Of a stretch of 10,524 bases of DNA, positions 1 to 6,977 are shown piece by piece. The DNA comes from an uncultured Pseudorhodobacter sp. (lineage in GTDB: Bacteria; Pseudomonadota; Alphaproteobacteria; Rhodobacterales; Rhodobacteraceae): contig CAMFLG010000070.1 in assembly GCA_945957495.1 (NCBI GenBank), forward strand, positions 1 through 10,524, given 5' to 3'. A program made the translations under genes and the position numbers. Within the stretch, counting starts at the first letter, position 1, and each line of letters opens with the position of its first letter. A model generated the notes under the pieces. It had not been told where the DNA came from and ran no database searches. It saw only the letters and a program-made list of their open reading frames with translations.

Positions 1-851
1 CCGTCCGACAGGCTGGATTCGTCACCCACCCCGGCCAAACGCAGCATGTCCTGTTCGTGTTCCTCGTCCAGCACGTTCATCGCGTCATCAATGGTGATCA
101 CCCCTACCAGCCGCCCCGCCTCATCGACGACGGGCATCGAGATCAGGTGGTACTGGTTGAAGATATAGGCCACATCCTCTTCCGGCTCTGTCGCGGGCAC
201 CGTGCGGAAACTGTCCTCCAGAATATCACGCAGCTTCACCTCGCGCCGCGATGACAACAGCCGCCCCAGCGTCACATAGCCGGTGGGTTTCATCCGCGGA
301 TCGGTCAGGATCACATGATAGAACTGATCGGGCAGCACATCGGCGCCGCGCAGAAAATCAATCGTCTCGCCCACCGTCCAATGCTCGGGCGCGATCACCA
401 CCTCGCGCTGCATCAGACGCCCGGCAGAGCCTTCGGGATAGGCCATCGCCTGTTCAACCGCGACGCGGTCGGCATCCTCCAGCGCGTCAAGGATCAGGCC
501 CTGCTGCGGCGCATCCAGATCTTCAAGGATGTCCACAACATCATCGGTGTCCAGCTCGCGCATCGCTTCCGCGACAACTTCGCGCGGCAGGGCCTCGATC
601 ACCTCTTCGCGAATCGATTCGTCGATCTCGGACAGAATCTCGCCGTCGATCTCACCCGACCACAGCCCGATCAGCGCCCGACGATCTGCACTTCCGATCT
701 GTTCCAGCACGTCAGCGATGTCGGCGGCGTGCAACGGCTCCAGCAATTCGGACAGGCGCGCCGAATCCTTGGCCTCTACGGCATCCAGAATCGCGGCCAC
801 GCGGTCGGCGTGTACCTCGTCCTCATCCATGATGCCCAATTCTTCGGCCAT
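1..851 (-). CDS. mgtE: Magnesium transporter MgtE, N-terminal part (runs off the left edge)
   Basis: The minus-strand frame is open from an ATG at 851 to the window edge, giving 283 residues of a protein that is usually about 450. What is present is the cytoplasmic regulatory half: an acidic helical MgtE_N domain (about residues 15-130), the linker 'YPEGSAGRLM' (138-147) typical of the entry into the CBS pair, CBS1 (about 148-205) and CBS2 (about 208-265). CBS2 carries 'LISMPVVDEAGRLVGVITID' (236-255), and 'DMLRLAGVGDESS' (268-280) matches the connection towards the membrane helices. The five-helix channel domain lies outside the window. In the family this part senses intracellular Mg2+ and closes the inner-membrane pore when Mg2+ is high. 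The start is supported by GGAGG four bases upstream. The gene is divergent from guaD. Whether the missing part is intact cannot be judged here. Confidence 0.93.
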   Translation of the reverse strand, partial: MAEELGIMDEDEVHADRVAAILDAVEAKDSARLSELLEPLHAADIADVLEQIGSADRRALIGLWSGEIDGEILSEIDESIREEVIEALPREVVAEAMRELDTDDVVDILEDLDAPQQGLILDALEDADRVAVEQAMAYPEGSAGRLMQREVVIAPEHWTVGETIDFLRGADVLPDQFYHVILTDPRMKPTGYVTLGRLLSSRREVKLRDILEDSFRTVPATEPEEDVAYIFNQYHLISMPVVDEAGRLVGVITIDDAMNVLDEEHEQDMLRLAGVGDESSLSD

Positions 852-909
852 AGCGCCTCCATCCCCCTTCCTTAGAGCAGGAAAGAGCCGCAAGGAATTG
901 CAAAATCGA

Positions 910-929
910 CCAATGAGCCTCGCCATTGG
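910..929 (-). promoter_or_regulatory. Weak stem-loop in the mgtE leader followed by a T run
   Basis: Arms CCAATG (910-915) and CATTGG (924-929) pair perfectly around an eight-base loop. Read on the minus strand, the direction of mgtE, the stem is followed after three bases by ATTTT, an attenuator-like layout about 60 bases before the mgtE start codon. The stem is only six pairs, three of them A-T, so it may be fortuitous. Confidence 0.25.
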
Positions 930-952
930 ACGCGACCCGCCGATCCTGCGAC

Positions 953-988
953 CTTTGCGCAAAGCCCGTTCTGCTTTGCCGAAAGCAG
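953..988. promoter_or_regulatory. Cluster of overlapping, mutually exclusive inverted repeats between mgtE and guaD
   Basis: Four CTTTGC/GCAAAG-like arms alternate. CTTTGC (953-958) pairs with GCAAAG (959-964) as a 12-bp perfect palindrome. GCAAAGC (959-965) pairs with GCTTTGC (973-979) across seven bases. CTGCTTT (971-977) pairs with AAAGCAG (982-988) across GCCG. Each pairing blocks its neighbour. The cluster lies in the divergent intergenic region, about 100-135 bases upstream of mgtE and 85-120 upstream of guaD. It could be operator DNA or a folding leader RNA for either gene; no regulator is recognised. Confidence 0.35.
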
Positions 989-1071
989 TTTCAATCAAAC
1001 AAGCGGTATCGGGACTTTCCCCTTCGCGGCACAAGGCCCTACTGTGACGCGGAAAGATCAGGGAGCGTGCG

Positions 1072-2355
1072 ATGACCGAACTTCTTCTGGGGCAGGTGCT
1101 GTCCTTTGCCGGCGACCCCTTCACGCTGGGCCCGGACGCCGCACGCCACGAAAGCCACGGGGCCGTTGTCATCAAGGATGGCAAGATCGCGGCCACCGGC
1201 CCCGCCGATGCGATGCGCGCCGCCTACCCGCAGGCCCGCGTCACCGATTACGGCCGCGCCCTGATCTCGGCCGGTTTCATCGACGCCCACGCGCATTTCC
1301 CGCAAACCGCAATGATCGCCTCCTGGGGCAAGCGGCTGATCGACTGGCTGAACAGCTACACCTTCCCCGAGGAATCCCGCTTTGGCGAGCCGGCCTATGC
1401 CCAAGAGGTCGCCCGCCGCTATTTCGACCTGACGCTTGCCTATGGCACCACCTCGACCTGTTCCTTCTGCACCATCCATCCCGAAAGCGTGGACGCCTAT
1501 TTCACCGCCGCCGCCCTGCACGGTCAGCGGGTCTGGGGCGGCAAAACCTGCATGGACCGCAACGCCCCCGATTTCCTGCGCGACACCGCGCAAACCGGCT
1601 ATGACCAGTCCAAGGCGCTCTTGGCGAAATGGCACGGCGCAGGCCGCGCCTCCTACGCCATCACCCCGCGCTTTTCCCCCACCTCCACCCCCGATCAACT
1701 TGCCGCCATGGGTGCGCTTTGGGCCGAAAACCCCGATTGCCTGATGCAAACGCACCTCTCGGAACAAACCGATGAGGTGGCTTGGGTCAAATCCCTCTTC
1801 CCCACCGCGCGCGACTATCTTGATACCTACGAATCCTTCGGGCTCTTGGGCAAAGGCGGGCTCTACGGCCATGCCATCTATCTGGAACCGCGCGAAAAAG
1901 ACCGCCTGCGCGAGGTGGATGCCTCGCTGATCCATTGCCCCACCTCGAACACCTTCATCGGCTCTGGCCTTTTTGATATGGACGGGCTGAAATCCGCAGG
2001 CCACCGCATCGGCCTCGCCACCGATACTGGCGGCGGCTCGTCCTTCTCGATGTTGCGCACCATGGCCGCGGCTTATGAGGTGGCGCAACTCCGGGGCCGC
2101 GCCCTGCATCCGGCCGAACTCTGGTGGCTGGCGACCCAAGGGTCCGCCCGCGCCCTGCACGCCGATCACCTGATCGGCAACATCGCCCCCGGGATGGAGG
2201 CGGATCTGACCATCCTCGACCTCTCCTCAACCCCCGCGATCGAACAGGCCACCCGCCGCGCCGAAACTCTGTGGCAGGCGCTCTTCCCGACCATCATGCT
2301 GGGCGACGACCGCGCCATCCGCGCCACATGGATCGCAGGCAAACCGGTCAAATAA
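1072..2355 (+). CDS. guaD: Guanine deaminase (amidohydrolase superfamily)
   Basis: The 427-residue protein is full length for guanine deaminase, which hydrolyses guanine to xanthine and ammonia in cytoplasmic purine salvage and breakdown. The metal site is visible: 'DAHAHF' (H73 and H75), 'THLSE' (H228, with proton shuttle E231), H267 in 'GHAI' and D318 in 'ATDTGGG'. Sequences that separate GuaD from other amidohydrolases are present: 'DWLNSYTFPEES' (91-102), 'MDRNAP' (161-166), 'ITPRFSPTSTP' (197-207), 'CPTSNTFIGSGLFD' (289-302) and 'SFSMLRT' (324-330). The C-terminal 'IGNIAPGMEADLTILD' is the usual return to the small beta domain. ATG 1072 follows GGGAG with six-base spacing. No xanthine dehydrogenase or other purine genes are in the window, so the gene looks like an isolated unit. 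Substrate is inferred from family similarity, but the match is strong. Confidence 0.95.
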   Translation: MTELLLGQVLSFAGDPFTLGPDAARHESHGAVVIKDGKIAATGPADAMRAAYPQARVTDYGRALISAGFIDAHAHFPQTAMIASWGKRLIDWLNSYTFPEESRFGEPAYAQEVARRYFDLTLAYGTTSTCSFCTIHPESVDAYFTAAALHGQRVWGGKTCMDRNAPDFLRDTAQTGYDQSKALLAKWHGAGRASYAITPRFSPTSTPDQLAAMGALWAENPDCLMQTHLSEQTDEVAWVKSLFPTARDYLDTYESFGLLGKGGLYGHAIYLEPREKDRLREVDASLIHCPTSNTFIGSGLFDMDGLKSAGHRIGLATDTGGGSSFSMLRTMAAAYEVAQLRGRALHPAELWWLATQGSARALHADHLIGNIAPGMEADLTILDLSSTPAIEQATRRAETLWQALFPTIMLGDDRAIRATWIAGKPVK

Positions 2356-2394
2356 CCCGCGCCAACACCAACCCATTCACATTGGCAAGAAATA

Positions 2395-2471
2395 CTCCCC
2401 GCGCGGAGCGCACACTCCGAGCCGGTTGGCCGAAGGCCAGAGGCGAGATAAAACCAACGCGGCGCAGCCGC
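2395..2471. other. Convergent guaD/rraB intergenic region with several short hairpins
   Basis: Three compact stems lie between the two stop codons: CGGAG/CTCCG (2404-2419), TGGCC-GAA-GGCCA (2427-2439) and GCGGC-GCA-GCCGC (2459-2471). A CTCC at 2395-2398 could pair with the GGAG of the first stem instead. On the minus strand the 2459-2471 stem is followed after five bases by TTTT, so it may serve as a weak terminator for the RraB-like gene. On the plus strand no stem is followed by a T run, so guaD termination is unexplained. The density of stems resembles a dispersed intergenic repeat, but no second copy is in the window. Confidence 0.35.
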
Positions 2472-2498
2472 ACAATTTGCCAACCGCTGATCAGACGT

Positions 2499-2810
2499 TC
2501 AGTCGTCCAACTCCCACCCGTCCGGGTAGAACTCATACGGCAGCACGATCTCGGTGGCGATACGCTCCCAGTGCCAGACACTCTCGGCGTCAATCGCAAT
2601 CGGCCCGATCCGCGCCTCCAGAATATCGCCCCTGTGATGGGTCTTGAACCCCTTCGCACGCAGCGCCTTTTCCACCTCGGCCCATTTGGTATCGACCTCT
2701 TCGGCCACGAATTCGTAAACCACCACCGCCGTTTTCGGCAGCTTCACGCCGCGCCCCACCTTGGCAAAAGTCTCAAACGTATCGGCGCGCTGTTCGCGGT
2801 AATCGTGCAT
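2499..2810 (-). CDS. RraB-like protein (ribonuclease E inhibitor family)
   Basis: This encodes a small acidic cytoplasmic protein of 103 residues with no signal peptide or membrane segment. The pattern suggests the RraB family: 'RADTFETFAKVGRG' near the N-terminus, a beta strand 'AVVVYEFVAEE', a helix ending 'EKALRAKGF', a tryptophan-containing helix 'AESVWHWERIATEIVLPYEF', and the end 'YPDGWELDD', where a DGW motif is usual. RraB proteins bind the RNase E scaffold and restrain mRNA decay; that role is known in enterobacteria and only inferred here. I prefer the ATG at 2810 because AAGGGG lies six bases upstream. An in-frame ATG at 2816 would sit directly on that site, and a GTG at 2849 would add 13 residues without a good site. 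The gene is divergent from gcrA and convergent with guaD. Confidence 0.62.
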   Translation of the reverse strand: MHDYREQRADTFETFAKVGRGVKLPKTAVVVYEFVAEEVDTKWAEVEKALRAKGFKTHHRGDILEARIGPIAIDAESVWHWERIATEIVLPYEFYPDGWELDD

Positions 2811-2899
2811 GATCATCCCCTTCTTGCCATCGGGCAACCTTGCCCCCACCTATGGAACTCCCCGCCCTGCAATCAAGCCCTATTCGCGGGCCCGGGCGC

Positions 2900-2942
2900 G
2901 AATCGCAGGGCGGCTTGATCTTGCCGCCGTCCGCTTGTATCC
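2900..2942 (+). promoter_or_regulatory. Candidate gcrA promoter with a GANTC (CcrM) site
   Basis: A GAATC site (2900-2904), which fits the CcrM methylation motif GANTC, lies about 120 bases upstream of gcrA. Ten bases further on is TTGATC (2915-2920), a possible -35, and 16 bases after that GTATCC (2937-2942), a poor -10. The -10 match is weak, and GANTC occurs by chance every few hundred bases. CcrM-dependent control of gcrA is known in Caulobacter, which is the reason to list it. Confidence 0.25.
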
Positions 2943-3025
2943 CTGCGCCTCAAGATCAGATTGCGGTGGCTCGCAGAAATGCCGCCGCTGGCCCACCCCA
3001 AGGGGCCCTTCAACCGGAGTTCGCC

Positions 3026-3664
3026 ATGTCCTGGACCGATGAGCGCGTCGAGACGCTCAAGAAAATGTGGGCCGAAGGTCAGTCGGCCAGCCAGATCGCC
3101 AAGGAACTTGGCGGCGTCACCCGCAATGCCGTGATCGGCAAAGTCCATCGTCTGGGCCTGTCCAACCGCGTCGGCGGTGGCGCCGATACCGAAGAGGCAG
3201 AGGCCCCTGCCGTGGCGGCAGCCCCGGCACCCGCCCCAGCCCCCGCCGCACCCCGGGTTGAACCCCGGGCAGAGCCGCCGCGCGCCGCTGTCGAACGCCC
3301 GGCACCCGTGGTTGAAGACGCAACTCCAGAACGCCCCGCTGCCGCCCCGGCTGCCAGCGCCACCATTCTGCCGATCCCGATGCGCAAGGCGATCATCCCG
3401 GCGGGTCAGCCCCTGCCGCCGCAACCCTCGGCCAACGAAATCTCGCCCGAGGCGCTGGCTTCGGTGCGCGAGGTGGAAAAGCGCGCCAAAAAGCTGACCC
3501 TGATGGAATTGACCGAACGCACCTGCAAATGGCCGATCGGCGACCCCGCTACCGAAGATTTCTGGTTCTGCGGCCTGCCCTCGTTGCCCGGTAAACCCTA
3601 TTGCGAGGCACATGTCGGCGTCGCCTTCCAGCCGATGAGCGCCCGCCGCGACCGCCGCCGCTAG
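3026..3664 (+). CDS. gcrA: GcrA cell cycle regulator
   Basis: The 212-residue protein has the two ends of GcrA. The N-terminal helix-turn-helix 'SWTDERVETLKKMWAEGQSA', followed by 'SQIAKELGGVTRNAVIGKVH' and 'RLGLSNR' (residues 2-48), is the DNA-binding part, which in Caulobacter prefers CcrM-methylated GANTC sites. The C-terminal part (about 156-212) carries 'ERTCKWPIGDP', 'FWFCGLP' and 'PYCEAHVGVAFQPM', the conserved segment that in Caulobacter GcrA contacts the sigma-70 factor. Between them is an Ala/Pro-rich acidic linker of roughly 90 residues, probably disordered. GcrA acts with RNA polymerase to drive cell-cycle genes. ATG 3026 follows CGGAG with six-base spacing. A longer in-frame reading upstream to 2840 lacks family similarity and a ribosome site, so I exclude it. 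The gene ends at a strong terminator shared with the convergent AsmA-family gene. Confidence 0.95.
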   Translation: MSWTDERVETLKKMWAEGQSASQIAKELGGVTRNAVIGKVHRLGLSNRVGGGADTEEAEAPAVAAAPAPAPAPAAPRVEPRAEPPRAAVERPAPVVEDATPERPAAAPAASATILPIPMRKAIIPAGQPLPPQPSANEISPEALASVREVEKRAKKLTLMELTERTCKWPIGDPATEDFWFCGLPSLPGKPYCEAHVGVAFQPMSARRDRRR

Positions 3665-3690
3665 GCGACGCTGATCACAACTCCAGACCC

Positions 3691-3722
3691 AAAAGGCGCG
3701 GCGCATCCTGCCCGCGCCTTTT
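3691..3722. terminator. Bidirectional intrinsic terminator between gcrA and the AsmA-family gene
   Basis: Arms AAAAGGCGCGG (3691-3701) and CCGCGCCTTTT (3712-3722) form an 11-bp perfect stem with a ten-base loop. The GC core flanked by A4 and T4 gives a T tract on either strand. It lies 27 bases after the gcrA stop and just 6 bases beyond the stop of the minus-strand gene, so it can end both convergent transcripts. Confidence 0.85.
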
Positions 3723-3727
3723 GCATG

Positions 3728-5734
3728 TCAGTTGCCGTTCAGCATGTCTTCCAGCGCCTTGGTCGCCTGATCGCCCAGTTGCTCTTGCAGTCCACGCCGC
3801 GCCGCATCCTCCAGGCTTTCGCCCGGCTGTTGCACCACGCCCAATTCGTCCTGCAACTTCTGCGCCGCCAGCGCCTCCAGCCGGGCCTGCTCGTCCGCCG
3901 CCTTGGCGCGCAGCTCTGCCTCCAGCCGGGCCTTCTCTGCCCCCAACTTCTGCTCGGCCAGCGCCGCCAGATCCAGCGCGAATGTCGGCTTGGCCCAGGT
4001 GCCGCCGATGATCAGCGGCGCGGTGATGCCCTCGTCGCCCACCGCCCCTGCCAGCGCCGTCGCCGAAATCCGGTATTTCTGATTGCGCTCGCCCAGACCG
4101 ACCCAGCCCTTCCCCGCCGCCGTCAGATATTCTGACGAAAACGCCAGATCATCGTTGGTCAACACGCCCTGCGCGATCTGAAACGTCGCGGTGATCGCAT
4201 CGAAAATCGTCTTTTGCCCGGCACCGACATAGTTGGTGTCCATCGTGCGCAACATCCCGGCAATATCCAGCCCCAGAATTTCGCCCTTCGACAGGGCAAT
4301 CGACCCCGACCCTTTCAGCGAATGCATGATCGCATCCACCGACTCCCCCGCACCCAGAAAGTTCAGCTTCAGATCCCCGGTGCCCACCAGCCGCTCATAT
4401 CCGCCGAAATCCTTCAGCAGCCGTTGCAGATCCATCCCGGCAAAGCTCAGATCGCCGCCCATCGACAGGCCAGAGCGGTTGTTCACCACGAACTGTCCTG
4501 AAATCGTGCCGCCATAGCCCGCCATCTTGCGGATCTCTGCCACCGCCCGCGACCGTTCATTGGTCAGCATGATCTGGCTGGGCCCGAATTTTGCCAGCCC
4601 CAGATCAAGGCTGTCCGCACTCAGCGCCACCGCCGCATCCATCACCGAAAGGGCACTGGCATCAATCCGGTCCTGCGGCCATCCTGCCGCCTGCGCGCCG
4701 CCGCCAGCCCCCCCGCCCGCGCCGCCACTCAAGCCCACAAGGTTCAAAGCCCCCGCCGAAACCTTGGCCGACAGCTTGGGCCGCGCGCCTGACGTGGCAA
4801 GGTCTGCATCCACCGCCAGCGCGTTGTCATCCAGATCAACCTTGCCGCCGCGCAGGAACACCGCCCCCTCAGCCGTCAGCGTGACCTTGCCCGCGACCGA
4901 AACCTTGCGCGCGCCCAACCCCTCGGGCAGGCCGGGTGCTGCAGCCCCCGCCAAGGCGGAAATCGCCGCCAGATTGCCCAGATGCGCCGTCAGATCGCCC
5001 TCGGCCTGCAGCGGCGCATAACCACCGCGCCCCGAAAACACCACATCCGCATCCCCCGCCTTCAGGCTCAGGTCCAAAGGCACCGCGTTGCCGTCCAGAA
5101 ACCCCTGATACGCCCCCAGCGTCACGCCCGCCGAAAACGCCTGCCCGTTCAGCACAGCCGCCAGATCCATCTGTGCGGGGCCGACATAATCGGGGATCTT
5201 CACCGTCGCCTCGATCCGGCTCAACTCCACCCGCTGCCCGGTGCCGTGATCGACGAACAACAGCGTACCGCCCGAAATCACCGCCTTGTCCAGCGTATAG
5301 GCCTGCCCCACCCCGGGGGTTTCGGTGGAAACCGTGCCCGCGCTGCCACCGCCGCCGAACATCCAGTTTTCCTTCCCGGTCTTGCTGCGCTCCAGCACAA
5401 GGCGCGGGTTTGTCGCCTCGATCCCGGTGATCTTCACCTCGCCCGCGATCAGCGCCGCCATATCCACCGCAATCGACAGCCCGTCGGCCTGCAACATCGG
5501 CCCTTCCGTGGCCCAATCGGCGTTGGAGATATGGATCGGCCCGGTCTTGACCCCCAACACCGGCCAGAACGACGGCTTCACCGCGCCGTCAATCACCAGA
5601 TCGCGCCCCGACAGCGTCTTGAACTGCGCCGCCGCCAGCGCCGCCACCTTTTCCGCCGGGATCATGAACACCGCGACGATGGCCAACAGCACCAGCACCA
5701 CCAAGGCCACGACCGAACGGATAATCCAGCGCAT
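3728..5734 (-). CDS. AsmA family protein (inner-membrane anchored, envelope biogenesis)
   Basis: The 668-residue protein begins with a short basic end and one hydrophobic segment (about residues 5-25), giving an inner-membrane anchor with a long periplasmic body. The N-terminal AsmA pattern is clear: 'LVIDGAVKPSFWPVLGVKTG' (46-65), 'ISNADWA' (69-75), 'LSIAVDMAALIAGEVKITGI' (86-105), 'NPRLVLE' and 'GKENWMF'. The later part reads as repeated beta strands with the AsmA C-terminal region, for example 'DLKLNFLGAGESVDAIMHSL', 'GSGSIALSKGEILGLDIAGM' and 'RISATALAG'. AsmA-like proteins are linked to outer-membrane assembly and phospholipid transport between the membranes; the exact role here is not known. 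Two oddities are a Gly/Ala-rich stretch around residues 333-350 and a charged Ala/Glu/Lys-rich C-terminal tail of about 80 residues that looks helical or coiled-coil. ATG 5734 follows GGAGG. A longer in-frame reading to 5893 overlaps ppk2 and puts residues before the membrane segment, so it is rejected. Confidence 0.9.
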   Translation of the reverse strand: MRWIIRSVVALVVLVLLAIVAVFMIPAEKVAALAAAQFKTLSGRDLVIDGAVKPSFWPVLGVKTGPIHISNADWATEGPMLQADGLSIAVDMAALIAGEVKITGIEATNPRLVLERSKTGKENWMFGGGGSAGTVSTETPGVGQAYTLDKAVISGGTLLFVDHGTGQRVELSRIEATVKIPDYVGPAQMDLAAVLNGQAFSAGVTLGAYQGFLDGNAVPLDLSLKAGDADVVFSGRGGYAPLQAEGDLTAHLGNLAAISALAGAAAPGLPEGLGARKVSVAGKVTLTAEGAVFLRGGKVDLDDNALAVDADLATSGARPKLSAKVSAGALNLVGLSGGAGGGAGGGAQAAGWPQDRIDASALSVMDAAVALSADSLDLGLAKFGPSQIMLTNERSRAVAEIRKMAGYGGTISGQFVVNNRSGLSMGGDLSFAGMDLQRLLKDFGGYERLVGTGDLKLNFLGAGESVDAIMHSLKGSGSIALSKGEILGLDIAGMLRTMDTNYVGAGQKTIFDAITATFQIAQGVLTNDDLAFSSEYLTAAGKGWVGLGERNQKYRISATALAGAVGDEGITAPLIIGGTWAKPTFALDLAALAEQKLGAEKARLEAELRAKAADEQARLEALAAQKLQDELGVVQQPGESLEDAARRGLQEQLGDQATKALEDMLNGN

Positions 5735-5886
5735 AACGCCTCCTGCAACTGCCCTTGGCCCGAGTCTACGCCGCGCCCGCCAATGCACAAGCCATTGTTG
5801 CCAAAGCGGCGCCTCTTTGCCCGCACATCCCGTCACACCCCTGTTACACTTCCCTGATCTACCCGGCCCGAAAAGAGGAGCGCGCC

Positions 5887-6813
5887 ATGACATCCCCTTC
5901 CGAGGCCCCGTCCCAACTCGCCCTCGACTGGCTGGAGGCCGAACTCGCCGAAACCTTCGATGAGGAATACGAGCTAGAGCTGGAAGATGCTCAGCTCTCG
6001 CTGGAAATCTCGCGCATTTACAAGGAAAAGCACCCCAATGCCATCGACCGGCATGTGTATTTCCATTCGCTGATCCGGCTGCAATCGGAACTGATCAAGC
6101 TGCAGGATTGGGTGTCCTACCACAAGAAAAAGGTCGTTGTGCTGTTTGAGGGCCGCGATTCGGCCGGCAAGGGTGGCGTGATCAAACGCATCACCCAGCG
6201 GCTCAATCCGCGCGTCGTGCGCGTGGTGGCGCTGCCCGCGCCATCAGACCGCGAAAAGACCCAGTGGTACTTTCAACGCTACGTCCCGCATCTGCCCGCA
6301 GGCGGCGAAATCGTGTTGTTCGACCGGTCCTGGTACAACCGCGCCGGGGTCGAACGGGTGATGGGCTTTGCCGACGAGGATCAGGTCGAACAGTTCTTCA
6401 ACGACGTGCCGGAATTTGAGCGCATGCTGGTGCGATCCGGCATCACGGTGATCAAATACTGGTTCTCGATCACGGATGAGGAACAGCAGATGCGCTTTCT
6501 CATGCGCATCCACGACCCGATGAAGCAATGGAAACTGTCGCCGATGGACCTGCAATCCCGTGTGCGCTGGGAAGGCTACACCAAGGCGAAAGAAGAGATG
6601 ATGGCCCGCACCAACATCGCCGAGGCGCCCTGGTACATCGTCGAAGGCAATGACAAGAAACGCGCTCGGCTGAACTGCATCGACCACCTTCTGTCGCAAT
6701 TCCCCTACGAACCCGTGCCGCACGAAGAGGTCCACCTGCCCGACCGCGTGTTCAACCCAGAATACGAACGCGCGGTCTTGCCGCCGGAACTGTATGTTCC
6801 CGCGAAGTATTAA
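5887..6813 (+). CDS. ppk2: Polyphosphate kinase 2 (PPK2 family)
   Basis: The 308-residue protein is a single-domain PPK2, an enzyme that moves phosphate between polyphosphate and nucleoside diphosphates, in the family often making ATP or GTP from polyphosphate. Walker A is 'GRDSAGKGG' (89-97), with K95 as the phosphate-binding lysine. Walker B is 'LFDRSWYNRAG' (144-154), with D146 and R147. The lid region 'MRIHDPMKQWKLSPMDLQSR' (206-225) follows, then 'YTKAKEEM' (231-238), and 'APWYIVEGNDKKRARLNCI' (247-265) is the usual closing helix and strand. An acidic N-terminal extension (about 1-40) precedes the core. The length and single domain fit class I, which prefers diphosphates, but class cannot be fixed from motifs alone. 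ATG 5887 follows GAGGAG with six-base spacing. The gene is divergent from the AsmA-family gene, with 152 bp between the starts; no confident promoter is seen there. Confidence 0.93.
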   Translation: MTSPSEAPSQLALDWLEAELAETFDEEYELELEDAQLSLEISRIYKEKHPNAIDRHVYFHSLIRLQSELIKLQDWVSYHKKKVVVLFEGRDSAGKGGVIKRITQRLNPRVVRVVALPAPSDREKTQWYFQRYVPHLPAGGEIVLFDRSWYNRAGVERVMGFADEDQVEQFFNDVPEFERMLVRSGITVIKYWFSITDEEQQMRFLMRIHDPMKQWKLSPMDLQSRVRWEGYTKAKEEMMARTNIAEAPWYIVEGNDKKRARLNCIDHLLSQFPYEPVPHEEVHLPDRVFNPEYERAVLPPELYVPAKY

Positions 6814-6871
6814 GACCTGCGCCCATCGCCACCTCGGCCAATAACTCCGCCGCCATCGCCACCCTGCCCCC

Positions 6872-6895
6872 GTAGGTCGGCCTTCAGCCCGACTC
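6872..6895 (+). repeat. REP-like palindrome, type 1, copy A1
   Basis: GTAG (6872-6875) leads a hairpin with arms GTCGG (6876-6880) and CCGAC (6889-6893), one C-C mismatch, one further pair and a TTCA loop, followed by TC. It has the same plan as copy B1. It lies between ppk2 and the YCII gene. Confidence 0.75.
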
Positions 6896-6908
6896 TCGGC
6901 CTCCCCCC

Positions 6909-6931
6909 GTAGGGTGGGCAATCTGCCCACC
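6909..6931 (+). repeat. REP-like palindrome, type 2, copy A2
   Basis: GTAG (6909-6912) leads a perfect 8-bp stem GGTGGGCA (6913-6920) and TGCCCACC (6924-6931) with loop ATC. It lies 13 bases after A1 in the same orientation, and both are upstream of the YCII gene. The same stem recurs at B2 and, inverted, at D. Confidence 0.85.
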
Positions 6932-6977
6932 GCCCTTTCCCCTTGCCTCGCCCCGCGTCTTTGACGACACTCCCGGC

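Noticed and set aside
852..1071. Known Mg2+ riboswitch (M-box or mgtA-type) ahead of mgtE
   Set aside because: The region is short and lacks the long conserved core of those classes; only simple inverted repeats are seen.
1039..2169. 376-residue minus-strand open frame opposite guaD
   Set aside because: It is fully antisense to a well-supported guanine deaminase, Gly-rich and without motifs.
4982..5857. 291-residue plus-strand open frame opposite the AsmA-family gene
   Set aside because: It is Arg/His/Pro-rich as expected from reading GC-rich genes in the wrong frame, and the AsmA pattern on the minus strand explains the region.
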